DNA of 36,413 nt from Methanosarcina sp. UBA293 (GTDB lineage Archaea; Halobacteriota; Methanosarcinia; Methanosarcinales; Methanosarcinaceae): positions 106,051-142,463 of the forward strand of contig DALS01000050.1 of assembly GCA_002499445.1 (NCBI GenBank). Reading direction: 5' to 3'. The notes beneath the pieces were generated by a model. The model was not told where the DNA came from. It did no database searches and saw only the letters and a list, made by a program, of their open reading frames with translations. The position numbers and the translations under genes are program-made. Below are positions 1 to 7,695 of this stretch, piece after piece. Position 1 is the first letter of the stretch. Each line of letters begins with the position of its first letter.

Positions 1-242
1 TTTTTCAGCCTCTTTCATCTGATGTAGACAGGTTTTCTACAGAGCTGAATTATTCCTAAATGAAAAAATAAAGGAAAACGTGAAAATGGTATTTGATGAT
101 TATTTGAAGGAGTGGAACTGTAGAGCAATTTCAACTTCATGTTCCTGTACATCCCTGCTACCGGGTAATGGGATTCCATGAAATCGCCGCCGCCTTATCT
201 TTGAAGAAGAGGCAGAGGCGATTGAATTTGTGAGAGACGGAA

Positions 243-360
243 ATTGAGGATTTGCTGATTTGAGTATTAGATTCAAAGGACTAGCAGAGATTGAGGATTT
301 GCTGATTTGAGTATTAGATTCAAAAGGACTGGCAGAGATTGAGGGTTTGCTGACCGGAGT
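243..360. repeat. 47-48 bp direct repeat, about 2.5 copies
   Basis: Copy 1 (243-289) and copy 2 (290-337) are nearly identical and begin ATTGAGGATTTGCTGATTTG. A third, diverged partial copy starts at 338 and fades out near 360. The array lies between the decayed ORF and the promoter at 389, and it is not in an open frame. It looks like a recent tandem duplication in non-coding DNA. Confidence 0.8.
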
Positions 361-388
361 AATGCCCAGGAGTAATTATAAGTACCAA

Positions 389-397
389 TTTATATAA
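389..397 (+). promoter_or_regulatory. TATA box for a leaderless transcript
   Basis: TTTATATAA lies 23-31 bases upstream of the ATG at 420. That is the normal archaeal distance from TATA box to transcription start, so the mRNA probably begins at or next to the start codon. No Shine-Dalgarno sequence precedes the ATG, which fits a leaderless transcript. Confidence 0.55.
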
Positions 398-419
398 TTT
401 AATATATGCATATTTATTT

Positions 420-2129
420 ATGAAAGGTGCTGGGGGAGTCTGTAAATCCTTAGTAGTTATCTTCATTTTAAGTCTGCTGATACAGGGAGTTTGTGCAGCA
501 GAGTCAATAGATACCAGTTCAAGTGAAACATTCAATAGCACAATCAATTGCACTGTAATTGGAGCTATAAACGATACAACAAACGAAACCTTTAATGGAA
601 CAATAGCTGGCACTATAAACGGCACAGTAAATGATACAGTTAGTGGAACAGTAATTGGCACTATAAACGGCACAATAACCGACCCGGCTAATGGGACAGC
701 AATTGGTACTATAAATGGCGCACTTAATGGTACAATAAGCGGTACAACATACAAAATACATCCGTTTCAATGGGTTTTGATAATACCTATCTTAGTTGGC
801 TATCTTATTTTTTTATGCTGGATGTGCCGGTTTTTTGATAGAATGAACTTCTGTTTTGTAGTTTTTATACTTATTATGCTTATAGTACTGCTATTGTGGC
901 TTACACCGTTGAATTTAAGCTCAACCACAACCTGGATTATTTTTGTTATTGTATTACTTCTTCTTATTATCATATTACTTATCATTCTATTCCCAGCTGT
1001 TTGTTGTGAAGTATTTGCTAAAAGGGAAAACAACCCGGGAAATGGAAGTAATACAACAAATAAAAGCAATCCAATAATGAACCTTCACGATATAACAAGG
1101 AATTTCATTATAATTTCTGCAACTTTAATGTGGCCGTTGCTGCTCCTCTATTTTTATATAAATGATATCGAAAGTATTATGTTTTATGGAATAGAGAAAC
1201 TGGAATTTCCAATTTATATAATAGCTGCATCGACTATCGGAGCCCTTTCTTATCTCCTATTAAGTATAGAAGAAACTTTTAGCCAGCTTCTTCCTGAATA
1301 TAAAAAGATAGGTATTGCCTGGTCGTATATTAGGAGAATTCTTATTGCACCCTTTATCGCGTTAATAGTTGTATATCTACTTCCTTTTCAAAACTCAACA
1401 GATGTTAACTCAACAAATGAAAAATTCCTTTTCCTTTTTTCCTTTTTTGCAGGTTTCTACACGAAGACAGTAGAAAAATGGGTTTACATAGGGGTTCAAA
1501 CACTTCTTCCCGCGTACAGTAAGGAGGAGTTAGAATCCAGGACTGAAACGTATAATGTTGAAAATTCAGTGTTTGTCAAAAAACTTGGATTAGATGAAGA
1601 TTTGGCATGTATGCTGTACAATGCAAAGATAAGGACAATAGAAGAACTTGCAGGCTGCAATGCTAAGGAGCTTGCAAATAAAGTGAACCTTGATACTCGA
1701 AACCTTGGGGAAGGAATATGGTGTCTGGTTAAAGGGCAGAGTGACAGACTTGGCAGTTATTCAGAAAAACAAATTCAAAGGTATATAAACAAAGCCCAGG
1801 AGTATATGGAAATAGACAAATCGGATTTTGTCAAAGAACAAGAACTCAAGATGAGTAAAGACCAGGCGTTCAAGCTTTGCTACATAGCAAGCATAAAAAC
1901 AATTGAAGAATTAGCAAACTGTGATCCGGGAAAGGTTCATGAAATATTGTGTGATTGCCCAAAAGAAGCAGAAGAATTAGCAAAACGTGAGATGAAAAAA
2001 TATGAAGATGTCCATGAAGCACTGTGTAATTATTCAGAAAAGAAAATTGAAAAGTTCAAGGAAGATGCTAAAATAATACAAAATAAAAAGCTTGAAATTG
2101 AAAAACCAAGTAATCACCACGAATCGTGA
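420..2129 (+). CDS. Membrane protein with N-glycosylation-rich repeats and C-terminal helical (DUF4332-like) domain
   Basis: This 569-residue protein has a signal or anchor segment at about residues 8-26. A low-complexity external stretch (about 36-111) follows, built of four 16-residue repeats around GTINGT (48-63, 64-79, 80-95, 96-111) and packed with N-x-S/T sequons. Residues about 116-195 and 222-355 hold seven or so hydrophobic segments. The C-terminal half of the rest is soluble and has two related units near residues 390-420 and 475-505, each with the pattern TIEELA followed by N/D and C. They resemble the helix-hairpin-helix DUF4332 family. The expected topology is a glycosylated outside stalk and a cytoplasmic tail. 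The gene stands alone, convergent with the MEDS gene. No enzymatic motif is visible, and the function is unknown. Confidence 0.8.
   Translation: MKGAGGVCKSLVVIFILSLLIQGVCAAESIDTSSSETFNSTINCTVIGAINDTTNETFNGTIAGTINGTVNDTVSGTVIGTINGTITDPANGTAIGTINGALNGTISGTTYKIHPFQWVLIIPILVGYLIFLCWMCRFFDRMNFCFVVFILIMLIVLLLWLTPLNLSSTTTWIIFVIVLLLLIIILLIILFPAVCCEVFAKRENNPGNGSNTTNKSNPIMNLHDITRNFIIISATLMWPLLLLYFYINDIESIMFYGIEKLEFPIYIIAASTIGALSYLLLSIEETFSQLLPEYKKIGIAWSYIRRILIAPFIALIVVYLLPFQNSTDVNSTNEKFLFLFSFFAGFYTKTVEKWVYIGVQTLLPAYSKEELESRTETYNVENSVFVKKLGLDEDLACMLYNAKIRTIEELAGCNAKELANKVNLDTRNLGEGIWCLVKGQSDRLGSYSEKQIQRYINKAQEYMEIDKSDFVKEQELKMSKDQAFKLCYIASIKTIEELANCDPGKVHEILCDCPKEAEELAKREMKKYEDVHEALCNYSEKKIEKFKEDAKIIQNKKLEIEKPSNHHES
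561..752 (+). repeat. 48-bp coding minisatellite (four units)
   Basis: Four consecutive 48-base units encode the 16-residue GTINGT-type repeats of the membrane protein. Conservation is strongest around ACTATAAACGGCACA. Because the period is a multiple of three, copy-number change would keep the frame and alter the number of glycosylation sequons. Confidence 0.7.
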
Positions 2130-2305
2130 AAATATAATAGAAAAAATAATACCGGAAAAGAAAAACACACATTCTATGAATGACAGGTACAAAAAATGAA
2201 AATACTTGATAGCAGAAAGTACCTGAAAACACTTTCATGCTAAATTACCTGTATTTGCGGAAATAATCGAATGCCAGTTTTGAGTGTTATATCAGGTTTA
2301 AGTTT

Positions 2306-2908
2306 TTAGGTTCTCCGGCCATCTCCATGGGATACATTTATTGTCTCCCATTTTCTCCCCTTTTTAACCAGAGCGAATTGATGGTTTGTAATGACTTCGA
2401 TAATTTCAGTTGCATTATATCGGTTGAGAGAATGGGTACAAAGAGCTATTATCTGATAGTTACCGATCATCCTATCCAGTTCTTCTTCATATTCAATGAA
2501 ATCATCCCGGTATTCCTCTTCCAGTGTGAAAACGTCTTCAGTTAACCTCAATCCATCATAACCATTTTTTAAAGCCTTGTCAAGTTTCTCGATCCAACCG
2601 TTCAATATTCCTTGCAAATCGAAAAAACCAGTTTTTAAATACCAATCATTATAAGGAATGATTTCAATTTGTCCTTTTTGCAGATAAATATCAAGATTAG
2701 AAATAACTTCTCTAAGTGTTTTTTCTGCTCCCAGAGGGTTTGATGTGACCCATATACAAAATTCGTTATTCTCTAACCCTGCTTTGAGATAAGGAATGAG
2801 TAGATCCATTAAATCCTCTTTTGTAAGGTAGAGTTGGCAGAAATGCGTTCCCCAATTCACATTCCCTATATTATTTATTCCAGAATCTCTAATCAATTCT
2901 TTTCTCAT
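2306..2908 (-). CDS. Stand-alone MEDS-domain sensory protein
   Basis: The 200-residue protein consists almost entirely of a MEDS domain (methanogen/methylotroph DcmR sensory domain). The hallmark is WGTHFCQLY at residues 19-27. It is followed by a P-loop-like alpha/beta fold with WVTSNP near residue 53, IIPYNDWYL near 84 and ALCTHSLNRY near 155. In Methanosarcina this domain is often fused to a histidine kinase or found beside regulators, and it is thought to sense small organic or hydrocarbon-derived ligands. Here no kinase or DNA-binding domain is attached, so it may work through a partner protein. The start is ATG at 2908, preceded by GGGAG. It is divergent from the DUF421 gene and convergent with the preceding gene. 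Confidence 0.85.
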   Translation of the reverse strand: MRKELIRDSGINNIGNVNWGTHFCQLYLTKEDLMDLLIPYLKAGLENNEFCIWVTSNPLGAEKTLREVISNLDIYLQKGQIEIIPYNDWYLKTGFFDLQGILNGWIEKLDKALKNGYDGLRLTEDVFTLEEEYRDDFIEYEEELDRMIGNYQIIALCTHSLNRYNATEIIEVITNHQFALVKKGRKWETINVSHGDGRRT

Positions 2909-3318
2909 TTACTCCCTCACTCATATAAAGGTAAAATATTACTTCGAAATTTTAACTCTCATCTACCCATATTCATAATCATATTTTCGTATCATATTCT
3001 TTACAGGGTTCTAAAGAATATCACAGTAAATCTTCTAATTGTTTTCAATGGGCTTATTGATACTATTCTTTTTATTAAATATATATCAGGAGGAAGTTCA
3101 GTTAACTTTCAGCAGGATATTATTAATAAAGAATCTAAGTATTTTTTTCTTTTGATAAAAGATTCAGAGATGTTTACTTCCAAAGGCGGTTTTCTCATTT
3201 TATCGTAGCACAGGATCTAATAATATTTTATCATTCTTTATAGTCAACTTTCTTTATAGTCAACTATCTAGATTTTTAACTGAGAACTTTTAAACCCTTT
3301 TATATCTTTATAATTAAT
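2909..3318. other. Divergent intergenic region, AT-rich
   Basis: This 410-base spacer separates the MEDS gene from the DUF421 gene. It holds TATA-like sequences for both directions (for example CTTTATATG read on the minus strand near 2921-2931, and TTTTAAA or TTTTATATC near 3288-3306 on the plus strand). It also carries a 14-bp direct repeat described separately. I see no convincing gene in it. Confidence 0.5.
3236..3265. repeat. 14-bp direct repeat upstream of the DUF421 gene
   Basis: CTTTATAGTCAACT occurs at 3236-3249 and again at 3252-3265, a period of 16 bases. The pair sits 54-83 bases before the ATG at 3319, just upstream of the likely TATA region, so it could be a regulator-binding site. 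A chance duplication is equally possible. Confidence 0.5.
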
Positions 3319-4026
3319 ATGGCAGAATCTTCTATAGAGGTCTTTGAAATAACAAGGATTCTTGTAGCGGACACTCCATGGCATTTTTTACTTGAAGTAA
3401 TTATCAGATCAGTTTTCATGTTCATTTTTGCGCTGATTATTATGCGTTTTTTAGGAAGAAGGGCAATTCACCAGCTTACATCTTTTGATCTTCTACTTAT
3501 TATTGCTCTTGGATCGGCTATGGGAGATCCTATGATTTATCCTGATGTTGCTATTCTGTGGTCTGTTTTTGGAATTACAAGTATTATGGTATTATATAGA
3601 ATACAAAATGCTCTGGCAAACAGGTATGCCTGGTATGAGGATCTCACTGAAGGCAGTCCAGTAAAAATAATAACAGATGGGATTCTTAATTCAAAGAAAC
3701 TCAAGAAACATACCCTCACACAGGATGATATTTTTCTTTTACTGAGAAACGAGGGAATTCGAAGTTTGGGGGAAATTGAGGCTGCTTATCTTGAAAGGGA
3801 CGGAAGTCTAAGCGTATTCAAGTTCCGGACTGGGAAACAGAAACCGGGCTTACCCACAGTCTCCGAGGATATGATCCAGGAATGGAAGCCTCATAAAGCG
3901 GGCACAAAAATCGAGAATTCAGGCTTTCATTCCTGCTATAAGACAGGTGAGACTATCTGGCTGGAAAGGGGCGATATTTTTCCGGATTGTGAAGGGGAAA
4001 TATGGGTGGTGTCCGAAGAAGTATAA
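3319..4026 (+). CDS. DUF421 (YetF-like) membrane protein
   Basis: The protein has 235 residues. Three transmembrane helices occupy about residues 22-46, 53-74 and 78-101, including the family-typical MRFLGRRAIHQLTSFDLLL and IALGSAMGDP segments. They are followed by the soluble C-terminal DUF421 domain, with TQDDIFLLLRNEGI near residue 134 and IEAAYLERDGSLSVF near 152. Related bacterial proteins (YetF, YrbG, YkjA) are linked to spore or envelope properties, but no biochemical role is established. The size fits the family. It is transcribed alone, probably from a TATA element within 35 bases of the ATG. Confidence 0.88.
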   Translation: MAESSIEVFEITRILVADTPWHFLLEVIIRSVFMFIFALIIMRFLGRRAIHQLTSFDLLLIIALGSAMGDPMIYPDVAILWSVFGITSIMVLYRIQNALANRYAWYEDLTEGSPVKIITDGILNSKKLKKHTLTQDDIFLLLRNEGIRSLGEIEAAYLERDGSLSVFKFRTGKQKPGLPTVSEDMIQEWKPHKAGTKIENSGFHSCYKTGETIWLERGDIFPDCEGEIWVVSEEV

Positions 4027-4274
4027 ACTTACTTATTTGAGTCCTTTACTTGAGCAATTTGCTTTTAAAAATAAATATATGAATTATTTATTCTCCAATT
4101 TTTACTTTTAAAGGGTTGCTTTAACAGCTTATCTTTACTGATAAGTGTCTTGAAAGTGAAGGTAAGTTAGATCTACTCTTTTTGACATTACTTTTTTTAT
4201 AAATTTAATCCTGTAGTTATATTTATATTTTCGTAAAAATAACACTTGTTGTACCTCAAATGAGGGGGGGAACT

Positions 4275-4718
4275 ATGGAAACGATCTATGATATTCTAAA
4301 AGCAGAACACAAGCAGGTCTCTGACCTTATACAGCAGGCAATGCGTGATGGCTCAAAGGAATCATTCTTTAAAGTAAAGGCTAAAACCGATCCTCACCTG
4401 TTAGGGGAAGAGAAACTCTTCTATCCGCTGCTTCAGGAGAAATCAGAATTAAGTGAGCTTGTCAATCATGCTTACGAAGAACACAACGAAATAAAATCTA
4501 TCTCTTCAGAACTGGAAAGCATGGATGCCGGCAGTTCGAACTGGACTTCTAAGATTAAGGAACTGGATGAAAGTGTAAGTCACCATGTAGAAGAAGAGGA
4601 AACTAAGGTATTTCCGGAAGCTCAGAAAGTACTGAGTCAGGATAAAGCACAACAAATCGCTCAGCAGTACCTTGATTTCTCAAAAAGTTTTAAACAAGAG
4701 CAGCCCAGTATGCCTTAA
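4275..4718 (+). CDS. Hemerythrin-like HHE-domain protein (first copy)
   Basis: This is a 147-residue four-helix protein of the hemerythrin HHE family. Candidate di-iron ligands are H12, H41 and E45 (HxxxE), H65 and E69 (HxxxE) and H104 and E108 (HxxxE). Such proteins bind a non-haem di-iron centre and are linked to O2, NO or iron handling. The start at 4275 is preferred over the ATG at 4260 because a strong Shine-Dalgarno run (GAGGGGGGG, 4262-4270) lies directly before it, and METIYD aligns exactly with the start of the second copy. It is followed 184 bases later by its paralogue on the same strand. No transmembrane segment or signal peptide is seen. Confidence 0.88.
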   Translation: METIYDILKAEHKQVSDLIQQAMRDGSKESFFKVKAKTDPHLLGEEKLFYPLLQEKSELSELVNHAYEEHNEIKSISSELESMDAGSSNWTSKIKELDESVSHHVEEEETKVFPEAQKVLSQDKAQQIAQQYLDFSKSFKQEQPSMP

Positions 4719-4902
4719 AATTATAAAGTAGAGTAAAAAGAGGTTACCGGTGTCCAGACTATTTTTACTTAACCGGCTCTCTTTATTCTCTTTTTCAGTT
4801 TCCAGCTGTTATTTGTTCAGCTGCTACAGTCTAGCTGTTATTTGTGTAATACATTTACACAGACATCCGGGCAATTTTTAAAATTCTAAATGAGGAGGAG
4901 TA

Positions 4903-5343
4903 ATGGATACAATTTATGATATTCTGAAGGCAGAGCATGATCAGGTGTCTGACCTTCTGCATCAAGCATCGCGCGACGGCTTAAAAGTAACTTTTTTTAA
5001 AATAAAGCTTAAAGCTGATCCTCATATGATGGGAGAGGAGAAATTCTTCTATCCAGTGCTTGAAGAGATAGAAGATTTACGTGAACTTGTCAGTCATGCC
5101 TACGAAGAGCATAATGAGGCAAAAACCCTGATTTTTGAGATGGAAGGCATGGATGAGAGGAACGAGAATTGGACTGCTAAAATCAGTGAACTGAAACAAA
5201 GCATAGAACGTCATATAGAAGAAGAGGAAGGTAAACTGTTTGAAAAAGCTCGAAATGTCCTGAGCCAGGAGAGAGCAGAAGAGATAGCTCAACAGTACAT
5301 TGAGTTCAAAAGGAGTTACATGAACAGGATAGAGACCACTTAA
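4903..5343 (+). CDS. Hemerythrin-like HHE-domain protein (second copy)
   Basis: The 146-residue protein is clearly paralogous to the preceding gene across its full length (both begin M-E/D-TIYDILKAEH and share the GEEK-FYP and HAYEEHNE segments). The putative metal-binding pattern is conserved: H12, HxxxE at 41-45, HxxxE at 65-69 and a C-terminal HxxxE at 104-108. The start ATG follows a near-perfect Shine-Dalgarno sequence, GAGGAGGAG. The two genes have their own leaders and a 184-base spacer, so they may be expressed separately. The likely role is di-iron based oxygen or NO sensing or scavenging in an anaerobe. Confidence 0.88.
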   Translation: MDTIYDILKAEHDQVSDLLHQASRDGLKVTFFKIKLKADPHMMGEEKFFYPVLEEIEDLRELVSHAYEEHNEAKTLIFEMEGMDERNENWTAKISELKQSIERHIEEEEGKLFEKARNVLSQERAEEIAQQYIEFKRSYMNRIETT

Positions 5344-5389
5344 TCTATAGCATAAGGAAAGGTGAATAACCTGTACTTAGGCCTGGCTA

Positions 5390-5412
5390 GGTCTAAATTT
5401 TTAGATCTTGAA
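5390..5412 (+). terminator. Possible terminator of the second hemerythrin gene
   Basis: GGTCTAA (5390-5396) pairs with TTAGATC (5401-5407), with one G-U pair, around a four-base ATTT loop, 46 bases after the stop codon. The following sequence is only moderately T-rich, so this is a tentative call. Confidence 0.35.
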
Positions 5413-5797
5413 CTCATTTATTTTTAAACTCATTTATTTTTACTATCAGTGCTGCTCCTTATTAACTGCTGTTGTAAATTCAGATCTACTTTCTATATTA
5501 GATCTACTTTCTAATTACATAATTGGATTTTCTAGTTATGTATTATGATCAACTAGAGTATTAATACAGGTTTACCTCAATACTGTAAAAATCTTTTTAT
5601 AGAAAAAGTCGCTTTCATAAGTCACCCTCTTAAAAATCACTATTGTAAATCTAGTGTACACCTGATCTTATTCATTTACTTGGATTTTTAACGAAACTCT
5701 ATGTTTTTGTACGATTCAGTAATTGTTCCTATATACTATACTTAGATAGGATTGTGTGATTTTATTTCTCATTTTAGTACTCCATTTTTAAGATACC

Positions 5798-5823
5798 TTT
5801 ATATAGCACCTTTCTCTATATAG
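5798..5823 (+). promoter_or_regulatory. TATA-like elements of the AbrB-PhoU gene
   Basis: TTTATATAGC (5798-5807) and CTCTATATAG (5814-5823) both fit archaeal TATA boxes. Starts about 25 bases downstream would give a leader of roughly 20-35 bases that includes the G-rich Shine-Dalgarno run at 5852-5856. Confidence 0.45.
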
Positions 5824-5863
5824 ATTCTTCAAAATTAATTAGATTCCCTCAGGGGGTTTACTT

Positions 5864-6868
5864 ATTACCAAGGATAAAAGAAAAGTTCAGTTTACTGGGA
5901 ATTCTACCTATATTGTGTCCCTTCCAATAAAGTGGGTCAGGGATATAGGGCTTGCAGCCGGGGATACGCTTACTCTTACACCAATGCCTAACAAGACTCT
6001 GCTTGTTTCTTCCAGTGCGACTTCAAATGAACACTCTGCCCTCAAAGCAACAATTGATTATATTCACTCTGACAGTGCAGAAAATAATCTCAGGATTCTT
6101 ATTTCTCATTATCTTGTAGGTTATGATGTTATCAAGCTGACTACCAAAAAGGGCTTCAGTGCTTATGACCGCAAATTCATCAAGGATTCTGTGCGTCAGA
6201 AGCTTATAGGGCTTGAACTTGTGGAAGAGTCTCGGAATGAGCTGATTTTCCAGTGCCTTCTTAACTACAATGACCTCCCACTTGGCAGGGTAATCAAAAA
6301 CATGTACGGGCTTGTACTTTCCATGCTTGAAGATTCCATGACTGCTCTCAGGGACCACAATGTGGAAATTGCTGAAGATGTCATCCAGCGAGACGACGAT
6401 GTAGACCGCTTTTATCTTCTTGCCGTCCGTCAGCTTAAAGCTTCAATTGAAGATATCGAGCTCGCTGAAAAAATCGGAATTCGACATTCTAAAGAGTGCC
6501 TGGGGTACAGACTTATCATAAAATGCATTGAGCGGGTAGGGGATCACGCAGTCAGAATATCCAGAAACGTCCTTAAAATGAACTCTGGAGTTAATGGTGA
6601 TGACTCAATCTTTAAGATGGCTGAACTCTCTCTCAAGGTTTTCGAAAGCTCAATAGATTCCATGACCGAAGAGGATTTGCAAGCTATTAATAAAATTGTT
6701 GTAGAGGCAAAAAAAGTTTCCCAGCTTGGAGTTTCCCTAGAGCCGCAGAATTGTGAAGGTTCAGATAATGTTGAACTCAGTATGATCCTGGAAAGCCTTA
6801 GACGGGTTTCAGAATACAGCGCTGATATTGCAGAAGTTGCAATCAATATGAACATTAAGCAGATCTAA
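5864..6868 (+). CDS. AbrB/SpoVT-PhoU fusion regulator of phosphate uptake, probable ATT start
   Basis: This 334-residue archaeal PhoU-family protein has an N-terminal AbrB/MazE-like swapped-hairpin DNA-binding domain (about residues 1-50, with RKVQFTGNSTYIVSLP). A helical PhoU-like region (about 110-325) follows, containing repeated acidic motifs such as VIQRDDDVDRFY. Family members are thought to control phosphate transport genes, and the pst operon lies further along this window. The frame has no ATG, GTG or TTG between the in-frame stop TAG (5840-5842) and GTG 5915. Starting at that GTG would delete most of the AbrB motif. ATT at 5864 lies seven bases after GGGGG (5852-5856), so I propose AUU initiation. 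The gene is monocistronic and ends inside a hairpin terminator. Confidence 0.8.
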   Translation: MTKDKRKVQFTGNSTYIVSLPIKWVRDIGLAAGDTLTLTPMPNKTLLVSSSATSNEHSALKATIDYIHSDSAENNLRILISHYLVGYDVIKLTTKKGFSAYDRKFIKDSVRQKLIGLELVEESRNELIFQCLLNYNDLPLGRVIKNMYGLVLSMLEDSMTALRDHNVEIAEDVIQRDDDVDRFYLLAVRQLKASIEDIELAEKIGIRHSKECLGYRLIIKCIERVGDHAVRISRNVLKMNSGVNGDDSIFKMAELSLKVFESSIDSMTEEDLQAINKIVVEAKKVSQLGVSLEPQNCEGSDNVELSMILESLRRVSEYSADIAEVAINMNIKQI

Positions 6869-6900
6869 ACCTAAATGGTTTAGATCTCTATTTTTTATTT
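6861..6900 (+). terminator. Hairpin terminator overlapping the stop codon of the AbrB-PhoU gene
   Basis: AGATCTAAACC (6861-6871) and GGTTTAGATCT (6877-6887) form a perfect 11-bp stem with a TAAAT loop, followed by a T-rich run. The TAA stop (6866-6868) lies within the left arm, so translating ribosomes would compete with formation of the hairpin. Confidence 0.75.
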
Positions 6901-6957
6901 CTCTTCTTTATTTCTCTTCTTTATTTCTCTTCTTTATTTCTCTTCTTTATTTCTCTT
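6894..6957. repeat. 13-bp pyrimidine tandem repeat, five copies
   Basis: TTTATTTCTCTTC is repeated at 6894, 6907, 6920, 6933 and 6946 (the last copy one base short). The array fills the convergent spacer between the AbrB-PhoU gene and the end of the long minus-strand operon. The strand is almost pure pyrimidine, so it may add oligo-T termination signal for plus-strand transcripts. Confidence 0.85.
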
Positions 6958-6969
6958 TTCTTCTTATTT

Positions 6970-7695
6970 TTATACAAATGCCTTCCGGAACTGATATGTT
7001 CCGAGGAGTACCATGATTCCGGCTCCTATTGCAAGGCCTATTAGCCCCTGAACAGGCATTCCTCCTTCAAATAACATCCTTATGCTGTCTATTGCATAGC
7101 TTACGGGATTAAGCTTTGCCATTGTACTCAGCCAGGAAGGCATGACCTCATAGGGCATGAGCGCACTGCTGGTGAAGAATAAAGGCATGCTGATCATGCT
7201 GTTCACAGCCGAATAGCTATCATGATCACTTAAATACAGCCCTATCATAGTCGATAAAGCAGAGAAAAATACCGAAAATAAGAACAACGTAAGATATATC
7301 AAAATTATGTTTATCGGGTTTAATATTCTTACTCCAAGAAGCGTGGCTATCAAAAGGATCACAGTTGCCTGCAGCAGCCCTCTTACACTGATAAAAAGGA
7401 TTTTTCCATAAAGTATGCTTTCTCGTGGGGAGGGCATGGCGAGAAATTTATTCAAAAATCCCAGTATTTTATCAAAAATCATAAGAGTTCCTCCCTGGAG
7501 AGAGGAGAAGAGTGTTGTCATGACAAGGATACCAGGCGTGATGAAAGCAAGATAATTATCAGTAAACTTTGTGGGCAGGGCAAGTCCAACAAATACCAGC
7601 CAGGTTGCAGGCATTACAAGTGAAGAGACAACTGTAACTCTTCCTCTGAGCCATTTTACAAGATCCCTTTCAAAATAATAAAATAGTGCCTTCAT
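6970..7695 (-). CDS. ABC-2 type transporter permease
   Basis: The 241-residue membrane protein has about six transmembrane helices and the ABC-2/DrrB family signature near its C terminus (FTSSALMPYEVMPSWL, then LNPVSYAIDSIRMLFEGG). It should form an exporter or lipid/drug-type transporter with the ATPase encoded immediately upstream. Its ATG overlaps the ATPase stop codon (TAATG) and follows GAGGAGAAG, so the two are translationally coupled. It is the last gene of the long CobN operon, which suggests the exporter acts in the same process. The substrate cannot be inferred. Confidence 0.9.
   Translation of the reverse strand: MKALFYYFERDLVKWLRGRVTVVSSLVMPATWLVFVGLALPTKFTDNYLAFITPGILVMTTLFSSLQGGTLMIFDKILGFLNKFLAMPSPRESILYGKILFISVRGLLQATVILLIATLLGVRILNPINIILIYLTLFLFSVFFSALSTMIGLYLSDHDSYSAVNSMISMPLFFTSSALMPYEVMPSWLSTMAKLNPVSYAIDSIRMLFEGGMPVQGLIGLAIGAGIMVLLGTYQFRKAFV

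Larger units (their letters stand above)
1..419. other. Gene-poor leader region with a possible decayed ORF
   Basis: No intact gene is visible. On the plus strand an ATG at 86 opens a frame that stops at TGA 179-181. The same frame then continues without a break to about 247, ending in an acidic segment (EEEAEAIEFVRDGN) that looks like a real protein tail. This may be the remnant of a small gene broken by a stop, but I cannot name a family. The 3' part of the region is taken up by direct repeats (separate entry) and the promoter of the next gene. Confidence 0.3.
5344..5863. other. Long AT-rich intergenic region before the AbrB-PhoU gene
   Basis: About 520 bases hold no ORF of note. The proximal end carries a hairpin that may terminate the hemerythrin transcript (5390-5407). 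Short direct repeats follow, such as AACTCATTTATTTTT (twice near 5410-5442) and AGATCTACTTTCTA (twice near 5481-5512). The distal end contains two TATA-like boxes for the next gene. Nothing resembling a known RNA gene was recognised. Confidence 0.5.

Noticed and set aside
320..754. Minus-strand ORF with repeated Val-Pro motifs
   Set aside because: It is the antisense shadow of the GTINGT coding repeats of the plus-strand membrane protein. Its composition is explained entirely by that repeat.
2834..3208. Plus-strand 124-codon ORF overlapping the MEDS gene start
   Set aside because: It overlaps a recognised gene on the other strand and has AT-driven composition, no ribosome binding site and no recognisable domain.
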